NCBI GenBank assembly: GCA_021800365.1
Contig: JAJYZA010000004.1
Span: forward strand, 1 to 50,809
Reading direction: 5' to 3'
Length of the DNA: 50,809 bases
From: Nanobdellota archaeon
Lineage (GTDB): Archaea; Nanobdellota; Nanobdellia; Parvarchaeales; Parvarchaeaceae
Each line of letters begins with the position of its first letter. Position 1 is the stretch's first letter. Positions 39,900 through 50,189 of this stretch are shown here, piece after piece. The position numbers and the translations under genes are program-made. A model generated the notes under the pieces. It had not been told where the DNA came from, did not search any database, and saw only the letters and a list, made by a program, of their open reading frames with translations.

Positions 39900-40922
39900 A
39901 TGAAAGTAAAAACATTTGCAGGCAACCCATTTGAAATAGGCAGAATGCAAGGGGAAATATATCGTAGAAATGGCCTCGATTTTAAAAATCTAAATATAGA
40001 TAATGAGCTTTTTGATGGGCAGCGTTATATTTATAATAAGTATTACCCGGAATTTTTGGAGAGATTAAGGGGAGTCGCCGAGGGTGGCAAATTTGAGGAA
40101 GATAAACTCATATATTCCTTCATAACTGGTGAACTTAGGTTCTTTAGAAAGGTTTTCTCCCCGAAACAGCAGTGCACCATATTCGGTGTAAAAAATGACA
40201 ATGGCGCCTTTGTCGGTAGAAATTATGACTGGTATCCTGTGGCGGAGAAATTTTTTGAAGTTTATCGGTTAAGGGATCCTGAAAAAAACGCTTTCATAGG
40301 CATAACCGACATGCTTGTTGCGAGTTCTCGCGATACTAAGCCGTTCGCTTATGCGCCGGAGGACACTTTGAATGATAGGGGGTTGTATATAGGCCTTACA
40401 TTTGCGCATAGAAATGCCCACGGCTTTGGCTTGTCAAACCTTCATATTCTAGAGCTAATAGCGCAAAATTGTGACACTGTAGAGGAAGCCCTGAGAATAT
40501 TTGAGGAGATGCCCGTATGTACGCCGAAAAATTTCTTTATTGCGGATAAAACGGGGGACATGGCAGTGGTCGAACACGCATTCGACAAATTTAGGATTTT
40601 GCGACCTGAGAATGGCGTGCTTATACAAACTAATCATTATACTGATCCAGAGCTTAAAAGATATGATGAAGTTTTTTTACGTTACCCAAAACATAATACG
40701 TTACTCAGATACGACGAGGTAAAAAATAAAATTATGGCTAACAAGGAAAAATTAGATAGAGCAGACATAATAAAAATACTTGGAAAAGTGGGGTCTTGTG
40801 TGTGCCAAAATAACAAGTATACAAGGACTATCTGGTCTATTTCGATTGATACTAAAAGACAGGATTATACGTTGTACTGGGACTTATTAGGAAAACGTAA
40901 GAAACTGCAACTAGAAGTGTAG
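39900..40922 (+). CDS. C45-family Ntn hydrolase (acyl-CoA:6-APA acyltransferase-like)
   Basis: KQQCTIFGVKNDNGAFVGRNYDWYP; NDRGLYIGLTFAHR. Confidence 0.8.
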   Translation: MKVKTFAGNPFEIGRMQGEIYRRNGLDFKNLNIDNELFDGQRYIYNKYYPEFLERLRGVAEGGKFEEDKLIYSFITGELRFFRKVFSPKQQCTIFGVKNDNGAFVGRNYDWYPVAEKFFEVYRLRDPEKNAFIGITDMLVASSRDTKPFAYAPEDTLNDRGLYIGLTFAHRNAHGFGLSNLHILELIAQNCDTVEEALRIFEEMPVCTPKNFFIADKTGDMAVVEHAFDKFRILRPENGVLIQTNHYTDPELKRYDEVFLRYPKHNTLLRYDEVKNKIMANKEKLDRADIIKILGKVGSCVCQNNKYTRTIWSISIDTKRQDYTLYWDLLGKRKKLQLEV

Positions 40923-41249
40923 GTTTTTAAGCCCAGCTTTTCATAATTCATTTGTGCTTAGACTGGCGTATTATGTAATAGCCGTAGTAATGGTTGGTCT
41001 TATTCTGTCCCTAAATCCGTTTAAATTTTTCTCTTTGGATGATGGAACTTTTTTGGCAGATTGAGGAAGGAGCTAGAAACTTCAGCTCGGCGTGACAGAT
41101 ACGGTCTCTTATATTGCAATCTCGAGTAACAGCTGTCTCCCCGCGAAACGATTTTCTTTTTGAGCCGGGCGCCACAGAACATAGAATAGGCCGGTTGCTA
41201 TGGTTGGGTACTGTGGGAAGATAAGCGTCATTGAGAAGAGGTACCTTTT

Positions 41250-42050
41250 TTACCTAATCTTTAGATTTTTCTTGCAATGTCTATAAAATTTTAAAATGTC
41301 TTTCTTATCGGATACTAGATACTTCTTCCAGTAAGGCAGTATCTGTTTTTTAAGTTTAGAATAATCTGGGTTTCCTATAAAGGGAGGATAATAACCCCCA
41401 TTTAAGCTGATTCTAAGTTCTTCATCTGCTACAAGATCAATTATTGCATGTCCTATACTAGCATATCCGTCAAACGGAATTTTTGAATGAAGTATTTCGT
41501 GCCACAAATAAACCGTCGAATAGTTTCTCCAATCTTCAGTGTTTCCAAATGCTATTTTATTCCCACCAAGACTCACACCGTTTCTTAAAGAAGGGTGTGT
41601 AACGTATATTATGAATCGTTCGTTTTTAAATTTAAATCCCGTTAAGTCCTTGATTATTTTGCTAGTTCTTTGAAAATTGTTTTCCCACTGCGTTTTACAA
41701 AACTTAAGATAATTTTGGGTTTGCAATAAAATTTTACCGTATTCCTTGCTCTTTTTTATGATCTCCAGGTATTTTTGCAGTCCTTTTGCTAGAGTACTAA
41801 GATTTTTATTATTTAAATCTCCGGGTATGGGCCTGCCTGCCAGAAAATCATAAAATACTTTTGATTTTGACCATGCGTAATTCTGAAAAGATTCTATGTC
41901 ATTATTAAACTTTTTAGATGAAAAGTCATGTCTTCCAGCGTAAACTAGAGTATGAGTTATAAGATAATTTAAGTCTATCACGAATTCAACTTTTGGATTG
42001 CTACAGTTTAGCATAGAGTTTAATCTTCTTCCTATGTTTATAACTTTCAT
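41250..42050 (-). CDS. putative zinc metallopeptidase (HEILH)
   Basis: VYLWHEILHSKIPF…IIDLVADEELR. Confidence 0.6.
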   Translation of the reverse strand: MKVINIGRRLNSMLNCSNPKVEFVIDLNYLITHTLVYAGRHDFSSKKFNNDIESFQNYAWSKSKVFYDFLAGRPIPGDLNNKNLSTLAKGLQKYLEIIKKSKEYGKILLQTQNYLKFCKTQWENNFQRTSKIIKDLTGFKFKNERFIIYVTHPSLRNGVSLGGNKIAFGNTEDWRNYSTVYLWHEILHSKIPFDGYASIGHAIIDLVADEELRISLNGGYYPPFIGNPDYSKLKKQILPYWKKYLVSDKKDILKFYRHCKKNLKIR

Positions 42051-42180
42051 CCCTGCCTTACTTCCATTGGACTTCGGTATAATCCCCAGACAACTTCAAC
42101 TCAATCCCCACCAAAAATCAGTAATTACTTACTTTGGAATCCGCCTAAAATTTTGAGAGTTCGAGAAACGTATCAAGCGC

Positions 42181-42372
42181 TTAAAATTTCATTGCGTATG
42201 CGTATACGCTTCTCTTAAACCCAAGATGCTCATATAGCCCAATTGCCGGCTTGTTTTTATCGTTTGTTAGTACTATTACCGTTCTCGCGCCTAGTGCCTT
42301 TAATCTTTTAACTACTGCAGTCATTAGATGAGAAGCAACGCCCTTTCTCCTAAACGCGGATAAAACGTAAAG
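42181..42372 (-). pseudogene. C-terminal half of a GNAT acetyltransferase
   Basis: LYVLSAFRRKGVASHLMTAVVKRLKALGARTVIVLTNDKNKPAIGLYEHLGFKRSVYAYAMKF*. Confidence 0.75.
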
Positions 42373-42546
42373 TTATTCGACGGCATCGGCTTCGCACTGA
42401 TGCAGACTGCTGAAAAATATCTTAAAACAAAAGGCTGCAAATTGGTCTTTATAGACGTTTTTGTGCCAAATATCGGTGCTTATGGCTTCTACAAAAAATT
42501 AGGATACACGGAATGCGATCGGGACCTGATTAAGAAAACCAAGTAA
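42373..42546 (+). pseudogene. C-terminal half of a second GNAT acetyltransferase
   Basis: LFDGIGFALMQTAEKYLKTKGCKLVFIDVFVPNIGAYGFYKKLGYTECDRDLIKKTK*. Confidence 0.75.
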
Positions 42547-42648
42547 CGACTCGGGAGTGCTCAGCTCGTCACCAAATAAGAATATTTTTCAATTACACGC
42601 GATTGTGAATAGGCTAGCGCGTTTACGATAACGAATATCGTATAATTA

Positions 42649-43500
42649 TTATGTATAAGCTGGATCGACCGGCTGCGTGTGCCAGCGCCTCATATCTTTC
42701 AAAAGCTCTAAAAATGAGATGGGTTTTCCATCGAAATAGGCAGCTACAGAAGTTATGCGTGAATTCCTTTTTGCGAATTCTAGGGCCGACTTTTGCGCGG
42801 GTAAGAAATCTACGGGTCCATACGGCCTTTCATCGAGTTTTCCATTTAATATAGCATAAACGCGCGGCTTTGATGCCACAGATACCTTTAACCCCGTGGC
42901 TTCTGCTTGAAAATCCTGTGACAAATCATACTCAAAAAGTATCCCTCTAGCACCCTCTTCGTCTAATATCCATCGATAACTTTCCAAACGTTTTGGTTCT
43001 TTTTCATCCACGTCCCAATACGTACTTTCTATGATTTTTTTTATTGCGCCGTCGGCTGAAATATCCGACATCAATAGGCCGCTTTCCTTCATATTTATAT
43101 CAGTTTCGCTGGGCGTTTCTAAATCGACTGTGGCGCGCATCTCTAACAACGAATAACCCACACTTGCGGAGGGGCCTTTTGCAGCATCCTTTATACGAAG
43201 AGGCACCGCCCCCGATTCAGTAAATTTTGACTCTAAATTCTCACCTTGCTCGGGAACGGCACGAAGCTCGCATTTTGGTTTGTATTGAAAAACCATGGAG
43301 AAGTAATACTCCGCATGGCGTTTTTGCAGGTCATATATTACTAGTGTAGAAAGTTTTTCTGGAGGCGGCAATATGGAAGCAAACGCGTTTGCATTTATTT
43401 CGGTGCCTTCCGCTATATCACTGATGAGTTCCTCGAGGTTTTTTACGATATCATTGTTTGAGGGCTTTTTTTCTTCCATATCAACAATATACAATATCAT
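42649..43500 (-). CDS. hypothetical protein, 283 aa
   Basis: Long ORF; family not recognised. Confidence 0.65.
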   Translation of the reverse strand: MILYIVDMEEKKPSNNDIVKNLEELISDIAEGTEINANAFASILPPPEKLSTLVIYDLQKRHAEYYFSMVFQYKPKCELRAVPEQGENLESKFTESGAVPLRIKDAAKGPSASVGYSLLEMRATVDLETPSETDINMKESGLLMSDISADGAIKKIIESTYWDVDEKEPKRLESYRWILDEEGARGILFEYDLSQDFQAEATGLKVSVASKPRVYAILNGKLDERPYGPVDFLPAQKSALEFAKRNSRITSVAAYFDGKPISFLELLKDMRRWHTQPVDPAYT

Positions 43501-43539
43501 AGAAAGTAAGTTGTATATAAAGTAGATATTTGGCTAAAC

Positions 43540-44184
43540 TTGGATAATCAAGACAGAATCCTATGCAGAGGAAGACTAATCAAGAAATTAACTCCCTTAT
43601 ACAATGATTATCTTTATATCCCAGGGGATCCAATAAAAGACATGCACAAGCCGCTACATAAGGTTGTCGACAACTGGTTTGTTAGGAATTCTTATAAACT
43701 CAGCAGGGCATTCGCGATAGTCTTTGGCATTATCTGGGGAATCGACGGTTATTTAAAGTTTTTACCCGGTTTGGCCGGTTCCTTAGGTAGCATGATAAAT
43801 TCTGCGGCAATCGGTCAACCATCCTGGTTACAGCCATGGTTTTCGTTTTGGTCATCTCAAGTGGCATCAAATGCGCAATTATGGGTGTATCTTGTGGGCG
43901 TATTAGAGCTTTGTCTTGCATTCTCATTGATAACCGGGTTTTTAAGAAAGACTGCATATACCGGTGGGTTCTTGCTTAGTTTCTTTATATGGGCTGTGCC
44001 GGAAGGTTTCGGAGGGGCGATAGGACCCGGATCTACAGACATCGGTACAGGCATAGTTTATGCAATGGTTTTTCTGTTTCTCCTTATGCTTAATGCAACG
44101 CATGGCACTAACCCATACACTTTGGATGCAAAGATAGAGAAAAAGATAAAGTGGTGGAAAGCCCTTGCAGAGCTTAGAAGTTAA
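43540..44184 (+). CDS. DoxX/DoxD-like membrane protein
   Basis: Four TM helices, FGIIWGIDGYLKF…LVGVLELCLAFSLITGFLRKTAYTGG. Confidence 0.75.
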   Translation: MDNQDRILCRGRLIKKLTPLYNDYLYIPGDPIKDMHKPLHKVVDNWFVRNSYKLSRAFAIVFGIIWGIDGYLKFLPGLAGSLGSMINSAAIGQPSWLQPWFSFWSSQVASNAQLWVYLVGVLELCLAFSLITGFLRKTAYTGGFLLSFFIWAVPEGFGGAIGPGSTDIGTGIVYAMVFLFLLMLNATHGTNPYTLDAKIEKKIKWWKALAELRS

Positions 44185-44426
44185 ACATTTAGACGAATAG
44201 GTCTTTGATTAATCCTAGGAATTTTGCCTCACCCTAATTTGGATTAAATGCACCATACCGATTATCGGTTTAGATGCACCGAAATTTAGTTTAACCCCGT
44301 CTAACATGGAAAAAGACTACAACTCTTATAAATGGGTTGTGCATTGCATGGCGTTGTTTATAAAGTTCATTTTGTTTACAAAGTAGCCCTTTTTACCCAC
44401 TTAATAAACAAAGTCGTATTGTATAC

Positions 44427-44975
44427 ATGTGTGATATAGCTATGAGACTTGGTAAGTTTGTAATAACCGGCGCACCGTGCACGGGAAAAACGACTGTTAT
44501 TAATGAACTCTCAAAGCGAGGATACTACACGGTGGCCGAACCATCGAGATTAATCCTGGAAAACCATCCTGAATTTCGAGCATCTGTTGCGTCTAACGAA
44601 GACGTCGATAAGTTACAAAGGATGATACTTAAGCTGCAACTCGAAACCGAGCTTATGCTCCCTAGAGATAGGGTAGTTTTTATGGACGGTGGAATACCCA
44701 GCGATATAGCATTTTATAAAGTCCGTGGAATGGCACCCGCCAAAGAACTTATCGAAGCGAGTAAAAAAACAAAGTACGACGCGATTTTTATCTTAGACCA
44801 TATAAAAACTTATGAAATAGATTCGCTGAGACAGCAAACAGAGAGGGAGTCTAAGAGGATACATAGATTATTGTACGAAGCTTATTCTGATTTGGGATAT
44901 GACTTGATAAGAGTACCTCTTTTGGCTCCTACAGAAAGGGCTGGATTCATAGAGAAGGTTATAGACAGTTTATAG
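44427..44975 (+). CDS. P-loop ATPase/kinase-like protein (AAA_28-like)
   Basis: FVITGAPCTGKTTVINELSKRGYYTVAEPSR…VVFMDGGIPSDIAFYK. Confidence 0.8.
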   Translation: MCDIAMRLGKFVITGAPCTGKTTVINELSKRGYYTVAEPSRLILENHPEFRASVASNEDVDKLQRMILKLQLETELMLPRDRVVFMDGGIPSDIAFYKVRGMAPAKELIEASKKTKYDAIFILDHIKTYEIDSLRQQTERESKRIHRLLYEAYSDLGYDLIRVPLLAPTERAGFIEKVIDSL

Positions 44976-44987
44976 GTTTTGTGTTTT

Positions 44988-45452
44988 CTACATCCCGAGT
45001 TTCTTTACTAAATTATCGAGGTCCTGCCATTCTTTAGACTGACGCGTCCTTTTTATTAGATTTGGTTCGTAGTGTTTGTCTAGGCTCAAAAGAACATTTG
45101 AATAACTCTTGCCTTGGGTAGGTTTTATCCGGCTCTTGTTAACTACATAGATCGGTTTTCTTGTTATAAACGCTTCCCCAAAATCGTGATAGCTACCTTT
45201 GCTATTCTCGTCCCAATACACATGCACTTCGTCAGCTTTTAGTATGGCTTCCATATTCTGATGAAGTATATTTATTCCGCCAATGACGTCTATTTGGTTT
45301 GTATCTCTTGGTGGGTAATGTACCCTATAACCGATCCCTTCGAGTGCATCTACATACCTGTCCATCTCCACTTTTTGTGGATCGGACGCCGACCTTACTG
45401 GACAGATAAGGAATATCCTCTTTGCTTTTTTCATTTGACTCTCACTAGTCAT
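44988..45452 (-). CDS. nucleoside 2-deoxyribosyltransferase-like protein
   Basis: IFLICPVRSA…YPPRDTNQID…ADEVHVYWDENSKGSYHDFGEAF. Confidence 0.6.
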   Translation of the reverse strand: MTSESQMKKAKRIFLICPVRSASDPQKVEMDRYVDALEGIGYRVHYPPRDTNQIDVIGGINILHQNMEAILKADEVHVYWDENSKGSYHDFGEAFITRKPIYVVNKSRIKPTQGKSYSNVLLSLDKHYEPNLIKRTRQSKEWQDLDNLVKKLGM

Positions 45453-45510
45453 ATCGGGTATTAGAATAGTTTCTCTATTTAAACTTTTAGAGACACGTGA
45501 GAATTTTGCA

Positions 45511-47925
45511 TCAAACTACCGGAAAATCCCTGTCGTTATTCCCATTTGTTTTCTCATTTAAGGATTTTTCTAGCTCTATCCGCTTTTCGACAGATGCAAC
45601 AAGCTCTCTAACGTGTTCAACTGTATCTGGATTTACTGAGATATCGTCTATATCAGATCTTATCAAGAAATCCACTACTTCATCATATTCTGACGGTGCC
45701 TGTCCGCAGATTGAAACGGTCTTTCCATCTCTATGTGCAATCTTTATCAGATAGCGTATCATTCTAAAAACTGCAAGATTACGTTCGTCATAAACATGGC
45801 TTATTAATTCGTTGTTTCTATCAGCACCCATTACAAGCATAGTCAAGTCATTTGAGCCGATTGAATAACCGTCTATATATTCGTTGAATTTATCCGCCAG
45901 GATTATATCGCTAGGTATCTCTGCCATTAAAAACACTTTAAAGTCTTCGCCTCTTTCCAGACCATTTTCTTTCATTATCTCTATTACCTTCTGCAGTTCC
46001 TCTACGGTCCGTGTGAATGGAAACATAACAAATAGATTTTTCAAGCCATATTCTTCTCTTACTTTCTTTACGGCCTGCACTTCTAAAATGAATGCGTCTT
46101 TATATTTTGGGTCATAATATCTGGATGCCCCTCTCCAGCCAAGAAGCGGGCTGCTCTCCTTAGGCTCATAATTCTCCCCGCCTTTTAGGTGAGCGTATTC
46201 ATCAGTCTTAAAGTCGCTAAATCGTAGAATCACTGGCCTTGGATTGAATGCTGCGCAGACCTTTCTTATCCCATCGGATAGCTTACTTATAATGACGTTG
46301 CTCCTGCCGTCTTTTATCATGTAAAGCGGGTGTTCGCCTATCTCCGCCCATATAAATTCTTCACGCATTAAGCCGACGCCGTCCGCAGGTAACTTTGCTA
46401 CTTTCTCAGCTAATTCAGGCTCCCCTAAATTAACGAGTATCTTTGTACCAGTTATTATCATCCCAACGTTGGTTCCAAATGACTGCTGAGGTGCTTTAGC
46501 AGTTGTCCCGCTCTGTCCTTCTATCTGCGTTACTTCTCCAGCGTATACCACGCCATTCTTTGAATCTACGGTGATAATTTCTCCGGTTTTTATGTATTCT
46601 GTTGCTAACTTACCTTTTCCACCAGTCCCGACGATGCAAGGGACACCTAGTTCTCTAGAAACTATTGCGGCGTGGGAAGTTATCCCTCCTTCATCAGTAA
46701 CTATCGCAATTGCTTTTTTCATTGCCGGTACCCAATCCGGTGCTGTCATTTTAGTTATTAGTATTTCTCCAGATCTGAACTTATCTATATTTTTTATATC
46801 CAATATTACGTGTGCTACCCCGGAAACAAAGCCGGGTGAAGCTGACATCCCGCTTACAACTACTTCCTTGTCTTTAACTGCGTCAACATTTAGCGCCTTA
46901 GACCACACAGTTTCTAGTCTAGCCTGAACTATGTATATTTTACCATCCTCATTTTTAGCCCATTCGATGTCCATTGGTTTTCCGTAATGTTTCTCGATCC
47001 GCATCCCGTATTCCGCAAGTTCTAAAACATCTGAATCGGATATAGAAGATTTCTCTGCCCGATCTTGAGGAACTGTAACCTGTTTTGAACCGCCTTTTTT
47101 TAGTCTCATAAGAGCAAGCTCCTTCTTCGCTATTGTTCTCTTCTTAATCTCTTTAGATGATTTATCGACGTAAAAAAGATCTGGTGTCACTATCCCGCCG
47201 ACGACATATTCTCCTAACCCATAACTTGATTCTATTACGATAACGGACCTGTCTCCATTCGCAACATCTAATGTAAACATTACACCTGCCGAAGAGGAGA
47301 AAACCTGTTTCTGTATAACGGCAGATAAAGAAACTTTTGTTGTGTCTACGTTATTTTTAGCTCTATAGTAGATAGCTCGTTCGGTGAACAGACTCGCAAA
47401 GCACTGCCTTACCTTGTCGAGAAGTTCTTTCTCACCGACATTTAAATATGTCTCCTGTTGACCAGCAAAACTAGCATCTGGAAGATCTTCTGCCGTTGCT
47501 GAGGACCTAACTGCAACAAACTGTGCATTCTCTTTCTTTTGAAGTTCCTTATAATTTACCGTTATTGCGGCAGAAAGCTCTTTCGGGAATTTTGCTTTTA
47601 ATATAAGATCCTTTATGGCTTTACTTGCTTTTACCAAGTCGCTCTCTTTTTCTACGTCTATGCCTTTTAGGGCAGCGTACATTTTTGTTCTTATTTTATT
47701 ACTATCTATAAAAAGATTAAATGCCGCCGTTGTTGTTGCAAACCCGGGTGGAATCGGTACATCGACAGAAACAGACATTTCACCGAGATTTGCCGCCTTG
47801 CCGCCGACAATATTTGTATCCTCTTTAGTTATGTCTTTAAACCATAGAATCAACCGTTCATTTTTTTCCATATTAGAATAGATATGCTCCAGATATTTAT
47901 CCTTTGTAGAATTTGGCCGCTTCAA
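45511..47925 (-). CDS. ppsA: phosphoenolpyruvate synthase
   Basis: VGGKAANLGEM…AVRSSATAEDLPDASFAGQQETYLNV…GGITSHAAIVSRELGVPCIVGTG…YSIGSNDLTMLVMGADRN…ICGQAPSEYDEV. Confidence 0.97.
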   Translation of the reverse strand: MKRPNSTKDKYLEHIYSNMEKNERLILWFKDITKEDTNIVGGKAANLGEMSVSVDVPIPPGFATTTAAFNLFIDSNKIRTKMYAALKGIDVEKESDLVKASKAIKDLILKAKFPKELSAAITVNYKELQKKENAQFVAVRSSATAEDLPDASFAGQQETYLNVGEKELLDKVRQCFASLFTERAIYYRAKNNVDTTKVSLSAVIQKQVFSSSAGVMFTLDVANGDRSVIVIESSYGLGEYVVGGIVTPDLFYVDKSSKEIKKRTIAKKELALMRLKKGGSKQVTVPQDRAEKSSISDSDVLELAEYGMRIEKHYGKPMDIEWAKNEDGKIYIVQARLETVWSKALNVDAVKDKEVVVSGMSASPGFVSGVAHVILDIKNIDKFRSGEILITKMTAPDWVPAMKKAIAIVTDEGGITSHAAIVSRELGVPCIVGTGGKGKLATEYIKTGEIITVDSKNGVVYAGEVTQIEGQSGTTAKAPQQSFGTNVGMIITGTKILVNLGEPELAEKVAKLPADGVGLMREEFIWAEIGEHPLYMIKDGRSNVIISKLSDGIRKVCAAFNPRPVILRFSDFKTDEYAHLKGGENYEPKESSPLLGWRGASRYYDPKYKDAFILEVQAVKKVREEYGLKNLFVMFPFTRTVEELQKVIEIMKENGLERGEDFKVFLMAEIPSDIILADKFNEYIDGYSIGSNDLTMLVMGADRNNELISHVYDERNLAVFRMIRYLIKIAHRDGKTVSICGQAPSEYDEVVDFLIRSDIDDISVNPDTVEHVRELVASVEKRIELEKSLNEKTNGNNDRDFPVV

Positions 47926-47955
47926 GCTTAAATTCTAAAACTATCAAATAAGGAT

Positions 47956-48306
47956 ATGGAAGAACTGCTGTTCCTGATCTATGGAAACCATCCCAAAAGC
48001 AAGAGGCTACATTCAGAGGCCGCTAAGATAATAAATTTTATACGCGATAAGGACGATGTGAGCCGGGAGGATCTTGCAACTTTTCTTAGCATAGATTTAA
48101 ACTCGCAAAAAGGAAAAAAACACTTCTATAATTTGATATCTCCCATGTTTGGAAAGATATTGGTATCGGAACGGAAAGGAAAAGTCGTTTTTTATCATTT
48201 ATCTTATGATATGTTTAGGATATATCTCGACGGGATAAGGAGAAAGGCGAAATATTACTTATTGAAGAATGCGGAAGCAGATAAAGATGAAACCGAGGGA
48301 CAATGA
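47956..48306 (+). CDS. small winged-helix-like hypothetical protein
   Basis: Helical; overlaps start of next CDS. Confidence 0.6.
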   Translation: MEELLFLIYGNHPKSKRLHSEAAKIINFIRDKDDVSREDLATFLSIDLNSQKGKKHFYNLISPMFGKILVSERKGKVVFYHLSYDMFRIYLDGIRRKAKYYLLKNAEADKDETEGQ

Positions 48307-48833
48307 AATATTATTCGGGAACCGGTGATTCGGGCCATACTTCTATAGCTGGCGGCCGCGTGTCTAAAAATAATCCGATAATAAATGCACTTGGAGACCT
48401 TGATGAGTTATCAGCATTTATTGGAAACGCTAATTCTCAAATAAAAGATGAAAATATAAACGACTTAATTAAAAAAATCGAAGCTGCATTGTACCGTATA
48501 AGCGCTGAACTGTCCGGTTACCTAAAAGCTATAAAACCTAATAGTGATATAAAACCGATTAGCGATGCTGATGTAACCTTTCTAGAGGAAGCAATCGAAT
48601 TATATACTAAAAAATTGAATGACTTGACTAAGTTTGTAAGACCAAGCGGTTCGTATGCAGCCACATTAATAAACATTTGCAGAGCAGTAACTAGACGAAC
48701 GGAAAGAAGCATAGTAGAAAGCGGCGTAGCCAGCGAACCCATGCTAAGATATATAAACAGACTCTCCTCGCTTTTATTCGTACTATTTAGATACATCAAT
48801 ATTGCTGAGGGCTTTGAAGAAGAATATTTCTAA
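48303..48833 (+). CDS. PduO-type cob(I)alamin adenosyltransferase
   Basis: YYSGTGDSGHTSIAGGRVSKNNPIINALGDLDELSAFIG…NICRAVTRRTERSIV…YINRLSSLLFVLFRYIN. Confidence 0.9.
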   Translation: MKYYSGTGDSGHTSIAGGRVSKNNPIINALGDLDELSAFIGNANSQIKDENINDLIKKIEAALYRISAELSGYLKAIKPNSDIKPISDADVTFLEEAIELYTKKLNDLTKFVRPSGSYAATLINICRAVTRRTERSIVESGVASEPMLRYINRLSSLLFVLFRYINIAEGFEEEYF

Positions 48834-48839
48834 AAGACT

Positions 48840-49358
48840 TTAAAGAGCGACAGATTTGGTTCTTATACCGAGTTTCTTACCTATCTTTTGTGCGGCTATT
48901 TTTGCCTCATTCAAGTGTTCATTCATTACGTGAATTTCAAATATCCGACCACCCGCGCTTATTCTTGCAGCTAGACCGGTCGGTTTACCGAAGGACTTCT
49001 GCATCCCGGAAGAAAAACGATCTGCACCCGCGCCCGTAGCAAGCTTGTGTTCTCTAAGGACTTGATGGGGGTATGCTATTACGACAAGACGAAAGTTCTG
49101 GTCTCCGATAGTATCAGTAAGATGTTTGTTTGCGACTACGCGCGCGGCCTCTATCGCGTTGTCCCTAAGCTGCAGTCCTCTTTCGGAAAGAATCAGTATC
49201 TTACGTTCAAAATTACTAGAAAGATTTCCTGAGTTAAACTGTGTTATTTTCGTGTCCTGAGACATTTTTACATAGTTTCTTGATTTATATTTCGATTTAC
49301 GCGTATACGGCATTTCGAGGTGCCTGTATGACCTGCCTGGCCTTAATCTTCCTGCCAT
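48840..49358 (-). CDS. rpl10e: 50S ribosomal protein L10e (uL16)
   Basis: RLRPGRSYRHLEMPYTRKSKYKSRNYV…VIAYPHQVLREHKLATGAGADRFSSGMQKSFGKPTGLAAR. Confidence 0.97.
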   Translation of the reverse strand: MAGRLRPGRSYRHLEMPYTRKSKYKSRNYVKMSQDTKITQFNSGNLSSNFERKILILSERGLQLRDNAIEAARVVANKHLTDTIGDQNFRLVVIAYPHQVLREHKLATGAGADRFSSGMQKSFGKPTGLAARISAGGRIFEIHVMNEHLNEAKIAAQKIGKKLGIRTKSVAL

Positions 49359-49364
49359 AAAAAT

Positions 49365-49553
49365 TTATTTCTTTCCTTTCTTACTTGTGGAAAAGTCTAT
49401 TGTAAGCTTTCCGGATAGCGTCAATGGCTCATTCGCCCAAGGCAACTTAAGTTTAACTTCGTCTAAGTTAAATGTCAAACTTTGTTTGTTATTGGCGAGC
49501 ATAGTCGACACTACCGTAGTAGCTAATTTTTCCAACCAGCTATTATCTGCCAT
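49365..49553 (-). CDS. small hypothetical protein, 62 aa
   Basis: ORF immediately upstream of L10e on the same strand. Confidence 0.5.
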   Translation of the reverse strand: MADNSWLEKLATTVVSTMLANNKQSLTFNLDEVKLKLPWANEPLTLSGKLTIDFSTSKKGKK

Positions 49554-49578
49554 AGGATAGTATTATCCAATGCCCTAT

Positions 49579-50061
49579 TTATATACCTTTCACAGGCGCG
49601 TTTAGCTTTGAAAGATATTCTGTTTCGAAGTCGCTTCTGCTCTTATAAATCCGTCCGCCGTAAGTATTAGTTAAGTATCTTAACCAAGAATGTCCCCTAA
49701 GTTCATCAGGTTCTATAATTATATGCGTAGGCCTCTTTAGTACGTGTGAATTATAAAATATCTCCATGTTTGTGCCTACTGATACATTATCTGTTAGTAT
49801 CGCTATGACGCCATCTGAATCTCTAATCAGGCCGAGATCTCCCTCGACTATCTCTGCACTGTCAAATGCTGCGTCGTACACACCTTTATCACCTCTATCG
49901 ATGGCCGCCATATTGCCTATTTCCACTGCGTCATAAAACGGATTTACAAGCTCGATAGAGAATCGCTTTTCTACCTCTTTTTCCCACTTTCGTATTTCAT
50001 GTCTATCTTTTATCGGATGCGCCAAGTAAAATTTAGGGATTCTTAGTCGTTTACCTTTCAT
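49579..50061 (-). CDS. nucleoside 2-deoxyribosyltransferase-like protein
   Basis: KFYLAHPIKDRHEIRKWEKEVE…SDGVIAILTDNVSVGTNMEIFYNSHVLKRPTHII. Confidence 0.6.
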   Translation of the reverse strand: MKGKRLRIPKFYLAHPIKDRHEIRKWEKEVEKRFSIELVNPFYDAVEIGNMAAIDRGDKGVYDAAFDSAEIVEGDLGLIRDSDGVIAILTDNVSVGTNMEIFYNSHVLKRPTHIIIEPDELRGHSWLRYLTNTYGGRIYKSRSDFETEYLSKLNAPVKGI

Positions 50062-50189
50062 ATTGATTTTATATTAAGAGCATACTCGATATTTATGTTT
50101 TTTAATCGCTCAGTTTTATGTTTATGGCTCGCTTTTTTAGCACTAAACACGTTATTCTAGCTTATTTATAGCTATTTGCAATGTAAGCA

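Noticed and set aside
40953-41062. Possible GTG-start single-TM mini-protein (VLRLAYYVIAVVMVGLILSLNPFKFFSLDDGTFLAD*)
   Set aside because: Short, hydrophobic by chance in AT-rich DNA, no independent support; left as noted only.
45511-47925. Plus-strand ORFs 45497-45754, 45884-46117, 46571-46927, 47615-47881
   Set aside because: Antisense to PEP synthase.
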